From Streptomyces poriferorum (GTDB lineage Bacteria; Actinomycetota; Actinomycetes; Streptomycetales; Streptomycetaceae): a DNA stretch of 57,112 nt. The stretch spans positions 1-57,112 of the forward strand of contig NZ_JAELVH010000123.1 in NCBI RefSeq assembly GCF_019399235.1. Direction: 5' to 3'. Both the position numbers and the translations under genes were made by a program. Below the pieces are notes generated by a model. The model was not told where the DNA came from. It made no database searches and saw only the letters and a program-made list of their open reading frames with translations. The stretch's first letter is position 1. Each line of letters begins with the position of its first letter. Shown here piece by piece: positions 1 to 9,187 of this stretch.

Positions 1-591
1 CCGGCCGAGGTGCCCGAGGATCACGCGGTGCGGCGGGACGCCCAACGCGCCGCACAGCAGGTCGAGTACGTCAGGCGCGGCCGTTCCCAGCTCCAGATGG
101 ACGGCGATCGGCGCGCCCGTACGGTGATGCGCCTCGGCGGCCGCCGTCATGGTGAGCCGGGCGTGGGCGTCGACCGTGTGGAAGGCGCCGGCGACCTTGA
201 TCAGACCCGCCCGCACGGACGTCGCGCCGATTCCGTCGGTCAGCTCCGAGACGAACAGCGAGGCGAGACCGTCCCTGATCCGGCCGAGCAGCGCGGCCGG
301 GTAGTGCACGGCCTGGTGCAGTCCCGTCGCCGCCACCACATGGGTCCCCGTCGAACGGGACAGCTCCGCCAGTACATCGGCCCGGCGCCCCATGCCGTAC
401 GGCGTCCACTGCACCACGGACCGCCCGCCGAACCCGGCGAAGGCCCGCAGCCGTCCGGCCGCCGCCGCGGGGTCGTCGAGTTCCTGGCCCGGCAGCACGG
501 GGCTGCGCAGGAAGAGATGGTCGTGCGCGTCGCACACACCGAGTTCGCCGGCGGGGATGTCGCCGAGGACGGTGCGGACCGCGGCTACCAC
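1..591 (-). CDS. Phosphotriesterase-like metal-dependent hydrolase (3' part cut by window edge)
   Basis: Reading leftward from a GTG at 591, the frame gives an amidohydrolase-fold protein of the phosphotriesterase family. An early DAHDHLF contains the HxH metal pair. A later LIKVAG holds the lysine that is carboxylated in this family, and AVHLELGT and VILGHLGR match the strands carrying the next metal histidines. The start overlaps the end of the DUF4865 gene by 7 nt (GTGGTAG), so the two are translationally coupled. The protein is cut by the window edge after about 197 residues, so its length cannot be judged. Family members are lactonases, phosphotriesterases or hydrolases of unknown substrate. 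The operon context (cupin, DUF4865, TetR) suggests a small-molecule degradation or detoxification pathway, which is inference. Confidence 0.8.
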   Translation of the reverse strand, partial: MVAAVRTVLGDIPAGELGVCDAHDHLFLRSPVLPGQELDDPAAAAGRLRAFAGFGGRSVVQWTPYGMGRRADVLAELSRSTGTHVVAATGLHQAVHYPAALLGRIRDGLASLFVSELTDGIGATSVRAGLIKVAGAFHTVDAHARLTMTAAAEAHHRTGAPIAVHLELGTAAPDVLDLLCGALGVPPHRVILGHLGR

Positions 592-1166
592 TGGCGCCCC
601 GTCCCGAGCCGTTCGCGCTCCGGCCGGCTGAGATGGAGCACCTCGTAGCGGTCACCGGCCTCCTGCGGCGCGGGGTGCTCCCAGAGCGTGAAGTGGAGCA
701 GCTCCCAGTGGCGGGGGTCGGCGGCCAGCGCCGTGGCGACCGCGCCGGGCGCCTTCGCGAGCCGCCGGCTCTCCTCCATCGCGGCGCCGACCACGTCCGC
801 CGGGGCGGCCGACGGCGGCATCGGCGAGCGGAGCCGGGTGGCCGAACGGGGGAGTGCGGCCGACGCCGGGCCCTCCTCGTACGACAGGCCGGTCCAGTGC
901 TGTACCTCGGGGCGTCCGAAGTCCTGCACGATGCCCTGGAATCCGGGACCCCAGAGGAAGGAGTTCATGCCCTCGGGCGTGGTCCAGAGGTAGAGCGGCG
1001 CGTACTGGCTGACGGGGGAGTCCTCGCCGCGCTCCCGCATCAGGTACGCCTTGACGCCGAGCCCGGGGAAGGTGTCCAGGAGGTGGCCTCGCGTCGCCAC
1101 CCGGTCGCGGATGATGCCCATGTCGTAGTCGGAGGGCAGAGTGATCTCGTACTGAATCGCATGCAT
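585..1166 (-). CDS. DUF4865 family protein
   Basis: This 193-residue protein starts MHAIQYEITLPSDYDM and contains YAPLYLWTTPEGMNSFLWGPGF, cut here from a longer match to the DUF4865 family. No catalytic motif is evident. Proteins of this family are commonly found next to TetR regulators and small oxidoreductases or hydrolases, and their function is unknown. The gene lies 10 nt downstream of the cupin gene and overlaps the phosphotriesterase-like gene, so it is the third gene of a four-gene leftward operon. The internal WGPGFQ and WTGLSYEEG stretches hint at an alpha/beta-barrel dimeric ferredoxin-like fold, but I cannot assign a reaction. Confidence 0.8.
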   Translation of the reverse strand: MHAIQYEITLPSDYDMGIIRDRVATRGHLLDTFPGLGVKAYLMRERGEDSPVSQYAPLYLWTTPEGMNSFLWGPGFQGIVQDFGRPEVQHWTGLSYEEGPASAALPRSATRLRSPMPPSAAPADVVGAAMEESRRLAKAPGAVATALAADPRHWELLHFTLWEHPAPQEAGDRYEVLHLSRPERERLGTGRQW

Positions 1167-1176
1167 CGGGCGCTCC

Positions 1177-1575
1177 TCAGGCTGCCGGGTACTCGGGGAC
1201 GCCGGGGTCGGTGTGCCAGTGGATGGTGGAGCCGTCCTCGGCCGCCTCGACGAGGGCGAGATGGGTCATGAAGGTGCGCGGCGCGGCTCCGTGCCAGTGC
1301 CACTCGTCCGGTTCGATCCAGACCGTGTCGCCCGCCCGGATCGCCTCCACCGGACCGCCCCGGTGCTGCACCAGGCCTTCGCCCTCGGTGACGTGGAGGA
1401 CCTGCCCGTGCGGGTGGGTGTGCCAGCCGGTGTGTCCGCCCGGAGCGAAGTGCACGCTGAACAGCCGGAGCCGGGAGGGTGGTTCGGGAGCGGCGATCTC
1501 GTCGATCCAGACGGATCCGTTGAACTGCCCGGCCGGCCCGGACTGTGTGCCGGGCCGGTTCCTGGTGATGCGCAT
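1177..1575 (-). CDS. Cupin-domain protein
   Basis: This 132-residue single-domain cupin has the first cupin motif around GGHTGWHTHPHGQVLHVTEGE, here split: HTGWHTHPHGQ supplies the metal-binding histidines and VLHVTEG the following strand. The second motif is around GDTVWIEPDEWHWHGA. It resembles the small cupins annotated as carboxymuconolactone-decarboxylase-associated or mandelonitrile-lyase-like proteins. It probably binds one metal ion, and the substrate is unknown. It is the first structural gene after the TetR gene, with a gap of about 40 nt, so the regulator and the enzymes are likely co-transcribed from the promoter near 2190-2215. Confidence 0.85.
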   Translation of the reverse strand: MRITRNRPGTQSGPAGQFNGSVWIDEIAAPEPPSRLRLFSVHFAPGGHTGWHTHPHGQVLHVTEGEGLVQHRGGPVEAIRAGDTVWIEPDEWHWHGAAPRTFMTHLALVEAAEDGSTIHWHTDPGVPEYPAA

Positions 1576-1616
1576 GGGTGAGGTACTCCTCGGGGTGGGT
1601 GGCGTACGGCGGAGCG

Positions 1617-2186
1617 TCAGGTGGCGTCCGTACGGGGCGCAAGCAGCGTCAGCAGTCCTCGGGCAGCCGCGTCGAAGGCCTCCGTCGAGCCGGAGGCGCG
1701 GGCCAGCACATAGCCGCCCTGTACCGTCGCGACGATCGACGCCGCGATGTCCTCGGGCACCAGGCGGCGATCGAACTCGCCGCGGTCCAGGCCCTCCTGG
1801 ACGATCCCGGCAAGCCGGCCGCGGAGCCAGGCGATCGTCTCCTCCACGGGTGCCCGCAAGTCCTCGCTCGCGATGACCTCCGGGTCCATCGTCAGCCGCC
1901 CCACCGGGCAGCCGCGCAGCACATCGCGCTCACGCAGCAGGTAGCCCGAGATCCGCTCGTACGCCGACCCGGGTGCGTCGAGCACCCGGCCCGCCGTCCC
2001 GCGCAGCTCCTGCGCCGTGCGGCGGATGGCCGCCAGTGCCAGATCCGGTTTGCCGGCGAAGTGGTGGTACATGCTGCCCTGGCCCGCGCCCGCGTGCTGC
2101 TGTATTGCCTTGGGGCTGGTGCCCACGTAGCCGCGCTCCCACAGGAGCTCCCGGGTGGCTTCGATCAGACGGTCCGAAGTGCTCAT
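1617..2186 (-). CDS. TetR/AcrR-family transcriptional regulator
   Basis: This 189-residue repressor starts at the ATG at 2186 (MSTSDRLIEATRELLWERG). I chose it over an in-frame extension to 2360 because the classical TetR N-terminus begins here and the extension has poor composition. The helix-turn-helix spans roughly residues 20-45 (GTSPKAIQQHAGAGQGSMYHH), followed by a ligand-binding domain typical of the LmrA/YxaF-like group. An inverted repeat lies directly upstream of the start (2194-2215), which suits an autoregulated repressor. It heads a leftward operon with the cupin, DUF4865 and phosphotriesterase-like genes. The ligand is unknown. Confidence 0.88.
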   Translation of the reverse strand: MSTSDRLIEATRELLWERGYVGTSPKAIQQHAGAGQGSMYHHFAGKPDLALAAIRRTAQELRGTAGRVLDAPGSAYERISGYLLRERDVLRGCPVGRLTMDPEVIASEDLRAPVEETIAWLRGRLAGIVQEGLDRGEFDRRLVPEDIAASIVATVQGGYVLARASGSTEAFDAAARGLLTLLAPRTDAT

Positions 2187-2193
2187 GGACCCA

Positions 2194-2215
2194 CTGTACA
2201 TACCAGTAGGTACAG
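2194..2215. promoter_or_regulatory. Probable TetR operator (inverted repeat)
   Basis: The 22-bp element reads CTGTAC-A-TAC-CA-GTA-G-GTACAG. The outer 6-bp and inner 3-bp arms are perfectly complementary around a 2-bp centre. It begins 7 nt upstream of the TetR start codon, where an autorepressor would bind. The size and symmetry fit a TetR dimer. The link to this regulator is inferred from position. Confidence 0.7.
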
Positions 2216-2389
2216 AAATCCAGGGTTCCCTGTCCGGCCAGCCGGGAGCAGCCGCAGGACCGCCGTCTACTCCCGGCGGGGTACGCGCACTGCCGCTGGC
2301 CGTACGACGACGCGGACCCCCCTGCGGAGACAGGCTCGGTGGTGACAGAAAAGCGTGCATCCGAACCGTGAACCGAGGAGCTGACCGAG

Positions 2390-2676
2390 ATGAACACCCT
2401 GGCCTTCGACGGCGGACCCGGACCGTGGGTCCTCCTGTTCCCGCTCGTCTGGGCAGCCGTCGTCATCACCGTCGTCACCGTCCTGCGACGCACCGTATGG
2501 CGCGGCCGGCGTGGCCCCTGGCAGGTCCGCGCGGAGCGGAACGGCCCCTCCGAGACCTCACCGATCACCCTGCTCGGCCGGCGCTTCGCCGCCGGGGAGA
2601 TCGACGAGGACGAGTACTGGCGCCGCCTCTCCGTCCTCGACGAGCAGTTCGGCACCCTCGGCAAGGGCGGTGCGGC

Positions 2677-2680
<4 letters not shown>
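2390..2680 (+). CDS. SHOCT-domain membrane protein
   Basis: This 96-residue protein has one N-terminal membrane segment (about residues 13-34, VLLFPLVWAAVVITVVTVL). Its C-terminal SHOCT-type segment is LLGRRFAAGEIDEDEYWRRL, a short helical motif found next to many membrane proteins. A GGAG ribosome site precedes the ATG. The stop overlaps the start of the ABC ATPase (ATGA), so it is coupled to the transporter genes. It may be an accessory subunit of the exporter. That role is inferred only from the operon. Confidence 0.85.
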
Positions 2681-3449
<769 letters not shown>

Positions 3450-3453
<4 letters not shown>

Positions 3454-6020
3454 CCAGCACCCGCGCCTCCGTGCGCATCAGCCTCTCCTCGCTCCGTGCC
3501 CACCGGCGCCGGTTCGTCGGCACGCTCACCGCCGTCCTGCTCGGTGTCTCCTTCCTCACCGGCACGCTCGTCATGGGAGACACCCTGCGCGCGAGCTTCG
3601 TCGCGTTGTTCGGCAACGCGGCCGGCGGCACCGACGCCGTTGTCCGCAGTACCAACGTCGTCACCGTCTCCGGAGAGTCCGAAGGCACCCGGCAGCCCGT
3701 GAGCACCGGCCTCGCGCAGCGCATCGGACAGCTGCCCCAGGTCGCCGCGGCCGCTCCCGACATCCAGGGCGCCGGCCAGCTGATCGGCGCCGACGGCGAA
3801 CCGATCGGCGGCCAGGGACCGCCCACCCTCGCCGGAAACTGGATCGACGACCCGAAGCTCAACCCCTACCGGCTGGCCGAGGGCCACGCCCCGTCCGCAC
3901 CCGGCGAAGTCGTCGTCAACCGCGGCACCGCCGACAAGGGCGGGCTGAAGATCGGTGACACGACCGTCCTGCGCACCCCGGACCCGGTCCGCGTCACCGT
4001 CGTCGGCCTGGCCACCTTCGGCGGCGAGGACGGCATGGCTCAGGTGACGTACACCGGCATGACGCTCGCCGACGCCGAGAGGCACCTCACCCCGAAGCCC
4101 GGCCAGGCGTCGGGCATCCAGGTCCGGGCCGGCCCCGGGACCAGCCAGCAGGAACTTGTCGACGCACTGCGGCCCGTGCTGCCCCCGGACACCGAGGCGA
4201 TCACCGGACAGGCCTCGGCCGCCGAGGACCAGGACATGATCTCCGGAGCCTTCCTCAGCCTCTTCACCACACTGCTGCTCGTGTTCTCCGGCATCGTGCT
4301 GCTGGTCGCGACCTTCTCCATCCACAACACCTTCGCCATCGTCGTCGCCCAGCGCACCCGCGAGAACGCCCTGCTGCGCGCGCTCGGCGCCTCCCGCCGG
4401 CAGATCCTCGGATCGACCCTGACCGAGGCGGGCATCGTCGGCGTGACCGCCTCCGCGGCCGGACTGGCCGCTGGCATCGCAATCGCCGCCGGGCTCCAGG
4501 CGCTCTTCCCTGCGATCGGCTTCCCGTTCCCCGACGGCTCCCTGGTCATCAGCGGCGTGTCCATGCTGCTGCCGCTCGCCGTGGGCGTCGTCGTCTGCAT
4601 CGGATCGGCCCTGGTGCCCGCCGTCCACGCCGGACGCACCGCGCCCCTGGCGGCACTGCGGGAAACCGCCGTCGACGACTCGGCCGCCTCCAGGACCCGC
4701 GCCGTCACCGGGCTCCTGCTGCTGCTCGCCTCGGTCGGGGTGATCATGACCGGTGTCCTGGCCGATCCGTCCGTCTGGCTGTCCGCCGTCGGAGCGGTGC
4801 TCGCCCTCGCCGCCTTCGTCGTACTCGGCCCGGTCGCTTCCACCTGTGCCGTACGGGTTCTGGGCGCGCCGCTCGGCCGGCTGCGCGGCGCCACCGGGCA
4901 CCTCGCCCGGCGCAACGCGCTGCGCAGCCCGAAGCGGACAGCTTCGACGGCGACCGCCCTGATGATCGGCGTGGCGGTGGTCTCGCTCTTCACCGTGTTC
5001 GGCGCCTCGCTGAAGGCCACCATGAACCAGACCGTCGACCGCTCCTTCGCCGGGGACCTGGCCATCAGCGCACCCGCGTTCGGCGCAGGCGGCAGCGGGC
5101 TCAGCCCCCGGCTCGCCCCGGCCGTCGACAGGCTGCCCGACGTGGCCACCGCTGTCGGCCTGGGCAAGGGCGTCGCGGAGGTCAACGGCTCCGGACGCGC
5201 CCTCACCGTCACCGACCCCGCCGCACTCGCCGCGGTCCTCGACCTCGGCAAGGTCGACGGCTCGATGAAGGCACTGGGGACGAACGGCATCGCCGTCTCC
5301 GACACCGAGGCGGACAAGCTGGGGCTGCGCACCGGCTCCACCACACGGCTGACCTTCACCGACGGCAAGGAACGGACCTTCACCGTCCGGGCCGTGTACG
5401 GACAACCGGAACTGGCGGGCGACTACGTCATCACCCGGCAGGCCTGGGCCCCGCACCGCGGCCAGGACTCCGACTCCCTGGTCGCCGTGTCCTTCAAGGA
5501 CGGTGTGTCCGCGGCAGACGGCAGGTCCGCGGTCGAGAAGGCCGCCGCCGCGTACGGTAACCCGGAGGTGCAGTCGCGCGGCGAGTACGCGCAGTCCTCG
5601 GCCGGCGGCATCGACATGATGCTCACCCTGGTCTACGCACTGCTGGCACTCGCGGTTCTGATCGCCCTGCTCGGCATCGCGAACACCCTCACCCTGGCCA
5701 TCCACGAACGCACCAGGGAACTGGGCCTGTTGCGGGCCGTGGGACAGACCAGGAAGCAGTTGCGGGCCATGGTCCGCTGGGAATCCGTCCTGGTCGCCAC
5801 GTTCGGCACGGCAGGCGGTCTCCTGCTGGGCGGCTTCCTCGGCTGGGTGCTGGTCAAGGCGTCCGAAGGCGCGGGCGACACCGCGTTCGCCTTCGCCCTG
5901 GCGCCGGCGCGACTGCTCGTCGTCGCCCTGGTGGGGATCACGGCGGGCGCGCTGGCCGGCTGGCGGCCGGCCCGGCGGGCGGCGCGGCTGGATGTGCTCC
6001 GCGCCATCGCCACCGACTAG
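3450..6020 (+). CDS. ABC transporter permease, FtsX/MacB family with two FtsX domains
   Basis: The 856-residue permease starts at the ATG overlapping the ATPase stop (ATGA). The N-terminal membrane helix (FVGTLTAVLLGVSFLTGTLV) is followed by a large extracytoplasmic MacB-like domain. Next come three helices with an FtsX domain (about residues 265-400), further helices, a second extracytoplasmic domain (about 510-720) and a second FtsX domain near the C-terminus. The coupling motifs ENALLRALGASRRQI and ELGLLRAVGQTRKQL occur once per FtsX half. This two-lobe layout is common in actinobacterial exporters of antibiotics or lipids. The stop codon lies within a 42-bp palindrome that probably ends transcription. 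Confidence 0.93.
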
Positions 6021-6058
6021 TGCCGTGGCGGGCGAACGTTCGCCCGCCACGGCACTAG
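6017..6058. terminator. Perfect 42-bp palindrome, bidirectional terminator
   Basis: The left arm CTAGTGCCGTGGCGGGCGAA (first 20 of 21 nt) is exactly complementary to the right arm, with no unpaired centre. The TAG stop of the permease is inside the left arm. It separates the rightward exporter operon from the leftward ATPase gene and can serve both. The lack of a U tract is usual for Streptomyces terminators. Confidence 0.8.
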
Positions 6059-6113
6059 GTACAGGTGAACGACAGGAGCGGGGCACCCAGGGAGGCGCCC
6101 CGCTCCCGCGGCG

Positions 6114-6635
6114 TCAGCCGACGACCACCGATCGTGCCACCGAGGGCGATACGCCCTCCGGTGCGGCGGCACCGCTCAGATCGAACGGCCCGTCGGTCGT
6201 CGCCCCGTACAGCGCGTGCGGTGGCTGCGTGGCGAACAGGGAAGGGGTGGGGAGGGTGAACCAGACCACCTTTCCCGCACCGCCCCGGGGACGGACGCCC
6301 CAGCTCTCGCTGACCGCGGCAATCAGTGCGAGTCCGCGCCCCGACGTACTGGAGTCGCTGGCCTCGCGCACGGTCGGCAGCCGTGGGTCGTGGTCATGGA
6401 CGGACACCGTCAGCCGTTCGAGCAGCAACTCGACCTCGACGGTGCATGACTTGTCCGGCTGTGCGTGCCGGTGGACATTGGTCAGCAGTTCAGTGACGCC
6501 GAGTGCTGCCTGGTCGATCAGAGGATCGAGATGCCAGTAGCGCAACTGCGCCGAGATGATTCTGCGGACCTGACCGATCCGCGACGGCAGGGCCTGGAGC
6601 TCCACCGTGCAGTGCCTGCTTGGCTCGCTGATCAC
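6114..6635 (-). CDS. ATP-binding regulatory protein, anti-sigma-factor (SpoIIAB/RsbW) type
   Basis: This 173-residue protein has a GHKL ATPase fold of the HATPase_c_2 class. The N-box is in GVTELLTNVHRHAQ, a degenerate G1 box is in VHDHDPRLP, and SGRGLALIAAV forms the G2 box. I chose the GTG at 6635 because a GGGGAG ribosome site sits 7 nt upstream and MISEPSRHCTVELQ is the usual N-terminus of this group. The open frame reaches back to 6794. Streptomyces encode dozens of such proteins, and most are presumed serine kinases or binders acting in partner-switching control of sigma factors. No anti-anti-sigma gene is adjacent, so the partner is unknown. Confidence 0.82.
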   Translation of the reverse strand: MISEPSRHCTVELQALPSRIGQVRRIISAQLRYWHLDPLIDQAALGVTELLTNVHRHAQPDKSCTVEVELLLERLTVSVHDHDPRLPTVREASDSSTSGRGLALIAAVSESWGVRPRGGAGKVVWFTLPTPSLFATQPPHALYGATTDGPFDLSGAAAPEGVSPSVARSVVVG

Positions 6636-6822
6636 GGCTGCGACTCCCCGAAGTAGGTCCGGAAGAAGACGAAGGAACGGATCCAGCAGATGGCTGGCTG
6701 CTGGTTCTGGCCCGGCGGCCTGGATCACACTGTCACCGCCGGTGAACCATGAGTGATGCGTCTCCAATGTCACCCAGCGGCCACGGCTCCGCAACTCGCG
6801 GTGCCCTCGCGGTCCCGTTCCG

Positions 6823-7140
6823 TCAGCCCCGCCGTCCGCCCGCCCGGTGTACGGCCTCCAGGAATCGGCGGGCGGGCGTGGCGTCGTCGGGCTTGTCGGG
6901 GCGCCGCGGCATCGTCAGCCGGTACCGCGTCCCGTTCACCCGCGCCACCGTGGCGTCCGCGCCGGCGAACCACGGTCTGCCCGCACTCACCGTGCCCGCC
7001 GGCGCACTGTCGATCTCCCGGCCGTAGCTGGTGAGCAGCGCCACCCGGCCGTCCTTGACGGTGACCTGACCGGCCCGGGTGAGCGAGCGCGCCCACCGGT
7101 CGATACGCACGCCCGTCTCACTGAACTCCGTTTCCCGCAT
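6823..7140 (-). CDS. Hypothetical protein (105 aa)
   Basis: A small protein starts at the ATG at 7140 (MRETEFSETGVRIDRWARSL), with a purine-rich GAAGGGG site upstream. It has alternating strands and ends in a basic tail (RRPDKPDDATPARRFLEAVH). The pattern of short hydrophobic strands (VTVKDGRVALLTSYGREID and TRYRLTMPR) suggests a small beta-rich cytoplasmic protein. It has no membrane segment or known motif. It lies divergently from the cysteine-synthase-fold gene. I recognise it only as a conserved-looking streptomycete protein. Confidence 0.65.
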   Translation of the reverse strand: MRETEFSETGVRIDRWARSLTRAGQVTVKDGRVALLTSYGREIDSAPAGTVSAGRPWFAGADATVARVNGTRYRLTMPRRPDKPDDATPARRFLEAVHRAGGRRG

Positions 7141-7365
7141 GGCCCCTTCGCCCCCTTCATCGCACCCCTGCAAGGAGTGTGCACATCCAGGGGCGTGTGC
7201 ACCAGGGCGGAACGGGACGCAAAGGCCCATTCCCGACGCGATGGCCGGCCGGGGGCCGTCCGCGGCACCAAGGCAGTGCTATGGAGTATCAAAGTCAACG
7301 TTTGCCCAGGTGGGGGGCATATCGTGGGCATCGCCGGGACCGGTCGTACGAGGAGAAGCGCACTG

Positions 7366-8526
7366 ATGGGCACGAGTGAGCACGGACACGACGCAGACGC
7401 TGTGGCGACCGTCGACATCGACCGCACCGACCTGGCGTACCGCGCCTGGCTCAAGGAGGCCGTCCGCAAGGTCCAGGCCGACGCCAACCGCTCCGCCGAC
7501 ACCCATCTGCTGCGCTTCCCGCTTCCAGAGAGCTGGGGCATCGACCTCTACCTCAAGGACGAGTCGACCCATCCCACCGGCAGCCTCAAGCACCGGCTGG
7601 CCCGGTCGCTGTTCCTCTACGGGCTCTGCAACGGATGGATCCGCCCCGGCAAACCCGTGATCGAGGCGTCGAGCGGTTCGACCGCCGTCTCGGAGGCGTA
7701 CTTCGCCAAGCTGATCGGCGTCCCTTTCATCGCGGTGATGCCCCGCACCACCAGCCCCGAGAAGTGCCGGCTCATCGAATTCCACGGCGGCCGCTGCCAC
7801 TTCGTGGACGACTCGCGCAAGCTCTACGAGGAGTCCGCCAGGCTCGCCGAGGAGACCGGCGGTCACTACATGGACCAGTTCACGTACGCCGAGCGGGCCA
7901 CGGACTGGCGGGGCAACAACAACATCGCGGAGTCCATCTACCAGCAGTTGAGGATGGAGCGGTACCCCGAGCCCGCCTGGATCGTCGCCACGGCCGGCAC
8001 GGGCGGCACCTCGGCCACCATCGCGCGGTACGTCCACTACATGCAGCACGACACCCGGATCTGCGTCCCCGATCCGGAGAACTCGTGCTTCTTCGACGGC
8101 TGGACGCACCACGACCCGCACGCCACAAGCGACTGCGGCTCCCGCATCGAGGGCATCGGCAGACCGCGGATGGAGCCGAGCTTCGTGCCGGGCGCCATCG
8201 ACCGCATGATGAAGGTCCCGGACGCGGCCACCGTCGCGGCCGTGCGCGCCCTGGAGCGGTCCATCGGCCGCAAGGCGGGAGGCTCCACCGGTACCGGCCT
8301 GTGGAGCGCCTTCAAACTGGTTGCCGAGATGGTCGCGCAGGGCAGGACCGGCAGCATCGTCACCCTGATCTGCGACCCGGGCGACCGCTACCTCGACAAG
8401 TACTACTCCGACACCTGGCTGGCCGCCCAGGGCCTGGACATCGCCCCGTACACGCGGACGATCGACCACTTCCTGGCCACGGGCAACTGGCCCGGACAGG
8501 AGGAGGATCCGGCCCGGACCCGGTGA
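7366..8526 (+). CDS. PLP-dependent cysteine synthase-fold enzyme (cysteine desulfhydrase/synthase-like)
   Basis: This 386-residue fold-type II PLP enzyme has an AGGAG ribosome site before the ATG at 7366. The PLP lysine is K75 in HPTGSLKHRLA, SSGSTAVS provides the substrate loop, and ATAGTGGTSATI is the glycine-rich phosphate-binding loop. The C-terminal CDPGDRYLDKYYSDTW resembles the O-acetylserine sulfhydrylase end. Related actinobacterial proteins are annotated as PLP-dependent cysteine synthase family or Cds1-like L-cysteine desulfhydrases. The gene stands alone between divergent and convergent neighbours, so the context adds nothing. Either cysteine synthesis or breakdown is possible. 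Confidence 0.88.
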   Translation: MGTSEHGHDADAVATVDIDRTDLAYRAWLKEAVRKVQADANRSADTHLLRFPLPESWGIDLYLKDESTHPTGSLKHRLARSLFLYGLCNGWIRPGKPVIEASSGSTAVSEAYFAKLIGVPFIAVMPRTTSPEKCRLIEFHGGRCHFVDDSRKLYEESARLAEETGGHYMDQFTYAERATDWRGNNNIAESIYQQLRMERYPEPAWIVATAGTGGTSATIARYVHYMQHDTRICVPDPENSCFFDGWTHHDPHATSDCGSRIEGIGRPRMEPSFVPGAIDRMMKVPDAATVAAVRALERSIGRKAGGSTGTGLWSAFKLVAEMVAQGRTGSIVTLICDPGDRYLDKYYSDTWLAAQGLDIAPYTRTIDHFLATGNWPGQEEDPARTR

Positions 8527-8537
8527 AGAACCCAGCT

Positions 8538-8587
8538 GTTCCGAAAGTGGCGCCGCCCGCCCGAAGGGCGGGCGGGACTTCCGGAAC
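8538..8587. terminator. Bidirectional hairpin terminator
   Basis: The core stem is CCGCCCGCCC / GGGCGGGCGG with a GAA loop (8553-8575). An outer pairing GTTCCG / CGGAAC lengthens it. It lies between the convergent cysteine-synthase-fold and SRPBCC genes. Confidence 0.8.
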
Positions 8588-8592
8588 GCGTT

Positions 8593-9072
8593 CTACGCGG
8601 CAGCCGCCGACAGCCGCCGGTCCAGGTTGCGCACCGCGTCCCGGAACGACCTGCCGACCGCACCCCGCGCCCGCCGCAACGTGAACCGGAACAGTGCCGA
8701 ACCGTCGGCGGCGAAGGTCCACTGCACCCGGGTACCGGTTCCGGCCGGGGTCAGCCGCCACTCCTCCAGCAGGGCTTGCATACCTGGGGCGTTGGTCCGG
8801 TCAACGCGGTAGGCGTACCGCTCGCCGGGATCGGTGGCGACGACCGTCTCGCGGAACGCGATCCCGCCCCGCAGCCGCACGTCGCGGCCGGCGCCGCCGT
8901 CGAGCGGCAGCGCCGCGGTCACCTGGGTGAACCATCCGGGCCAGCCCTCGACGTCGTCGGCCAGCGCCCGGTACACGGTATCGGGCGGTGCGGACACATC
9001 GGCGGCGAAGACCAGCCTGACCGGAGCGGACTCGACGAAGTCGAGGTCCACGGAGCGGAGTCGGCGTGCCAT
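8593..9072 (-). CDS. SRPBCC-family (START-like) protein
   Basis: This 159-residue protein has the hydrophobic-pocket fold of polyketide cyclases and dehydrases. The opening strand is VRLVFAADVSAPPDTVYRAL, followed by GWPGWFTQVTAA and a C-terminal long helix with FRFTLRRARGAVGRSFRDAV. The start at MARRLRSVDLDF (9072) is preferred over the ATG three codons upstream because it aligns with the usual family beginning, and either is possible. Such proteins bind lipophilic ligands or act as coenzyme Q-binding or cyclase-like proteins. No partner genes suggest a pathway. Confidence 0.8.
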   Translation of the reverse strand: MARRLRSVDLDFVESAPVRLVFAADVSAPPDTVYRALADDVEGWPGWFTQVTAALPLDGGAGRDVRLRGGIAFRETVVATDPGERYAYRVDRTNAPGMQALLEEWRLTPAGTGTRVQWTFAADGSALFRFTLRRARGAVGRSFRDAVRNLDRRLSAAAA

Positions 9073-9187
9073 GGAACGCACCTCCCGTGCGATCGGTGGC
9101 GGACGAGGCCGCGCACACCATATCCGGCGGACCGTCAGAAGTCGTCAGGTGCAACGGAACCGGATCGGCAGTGGTCCGCGGACGGGG

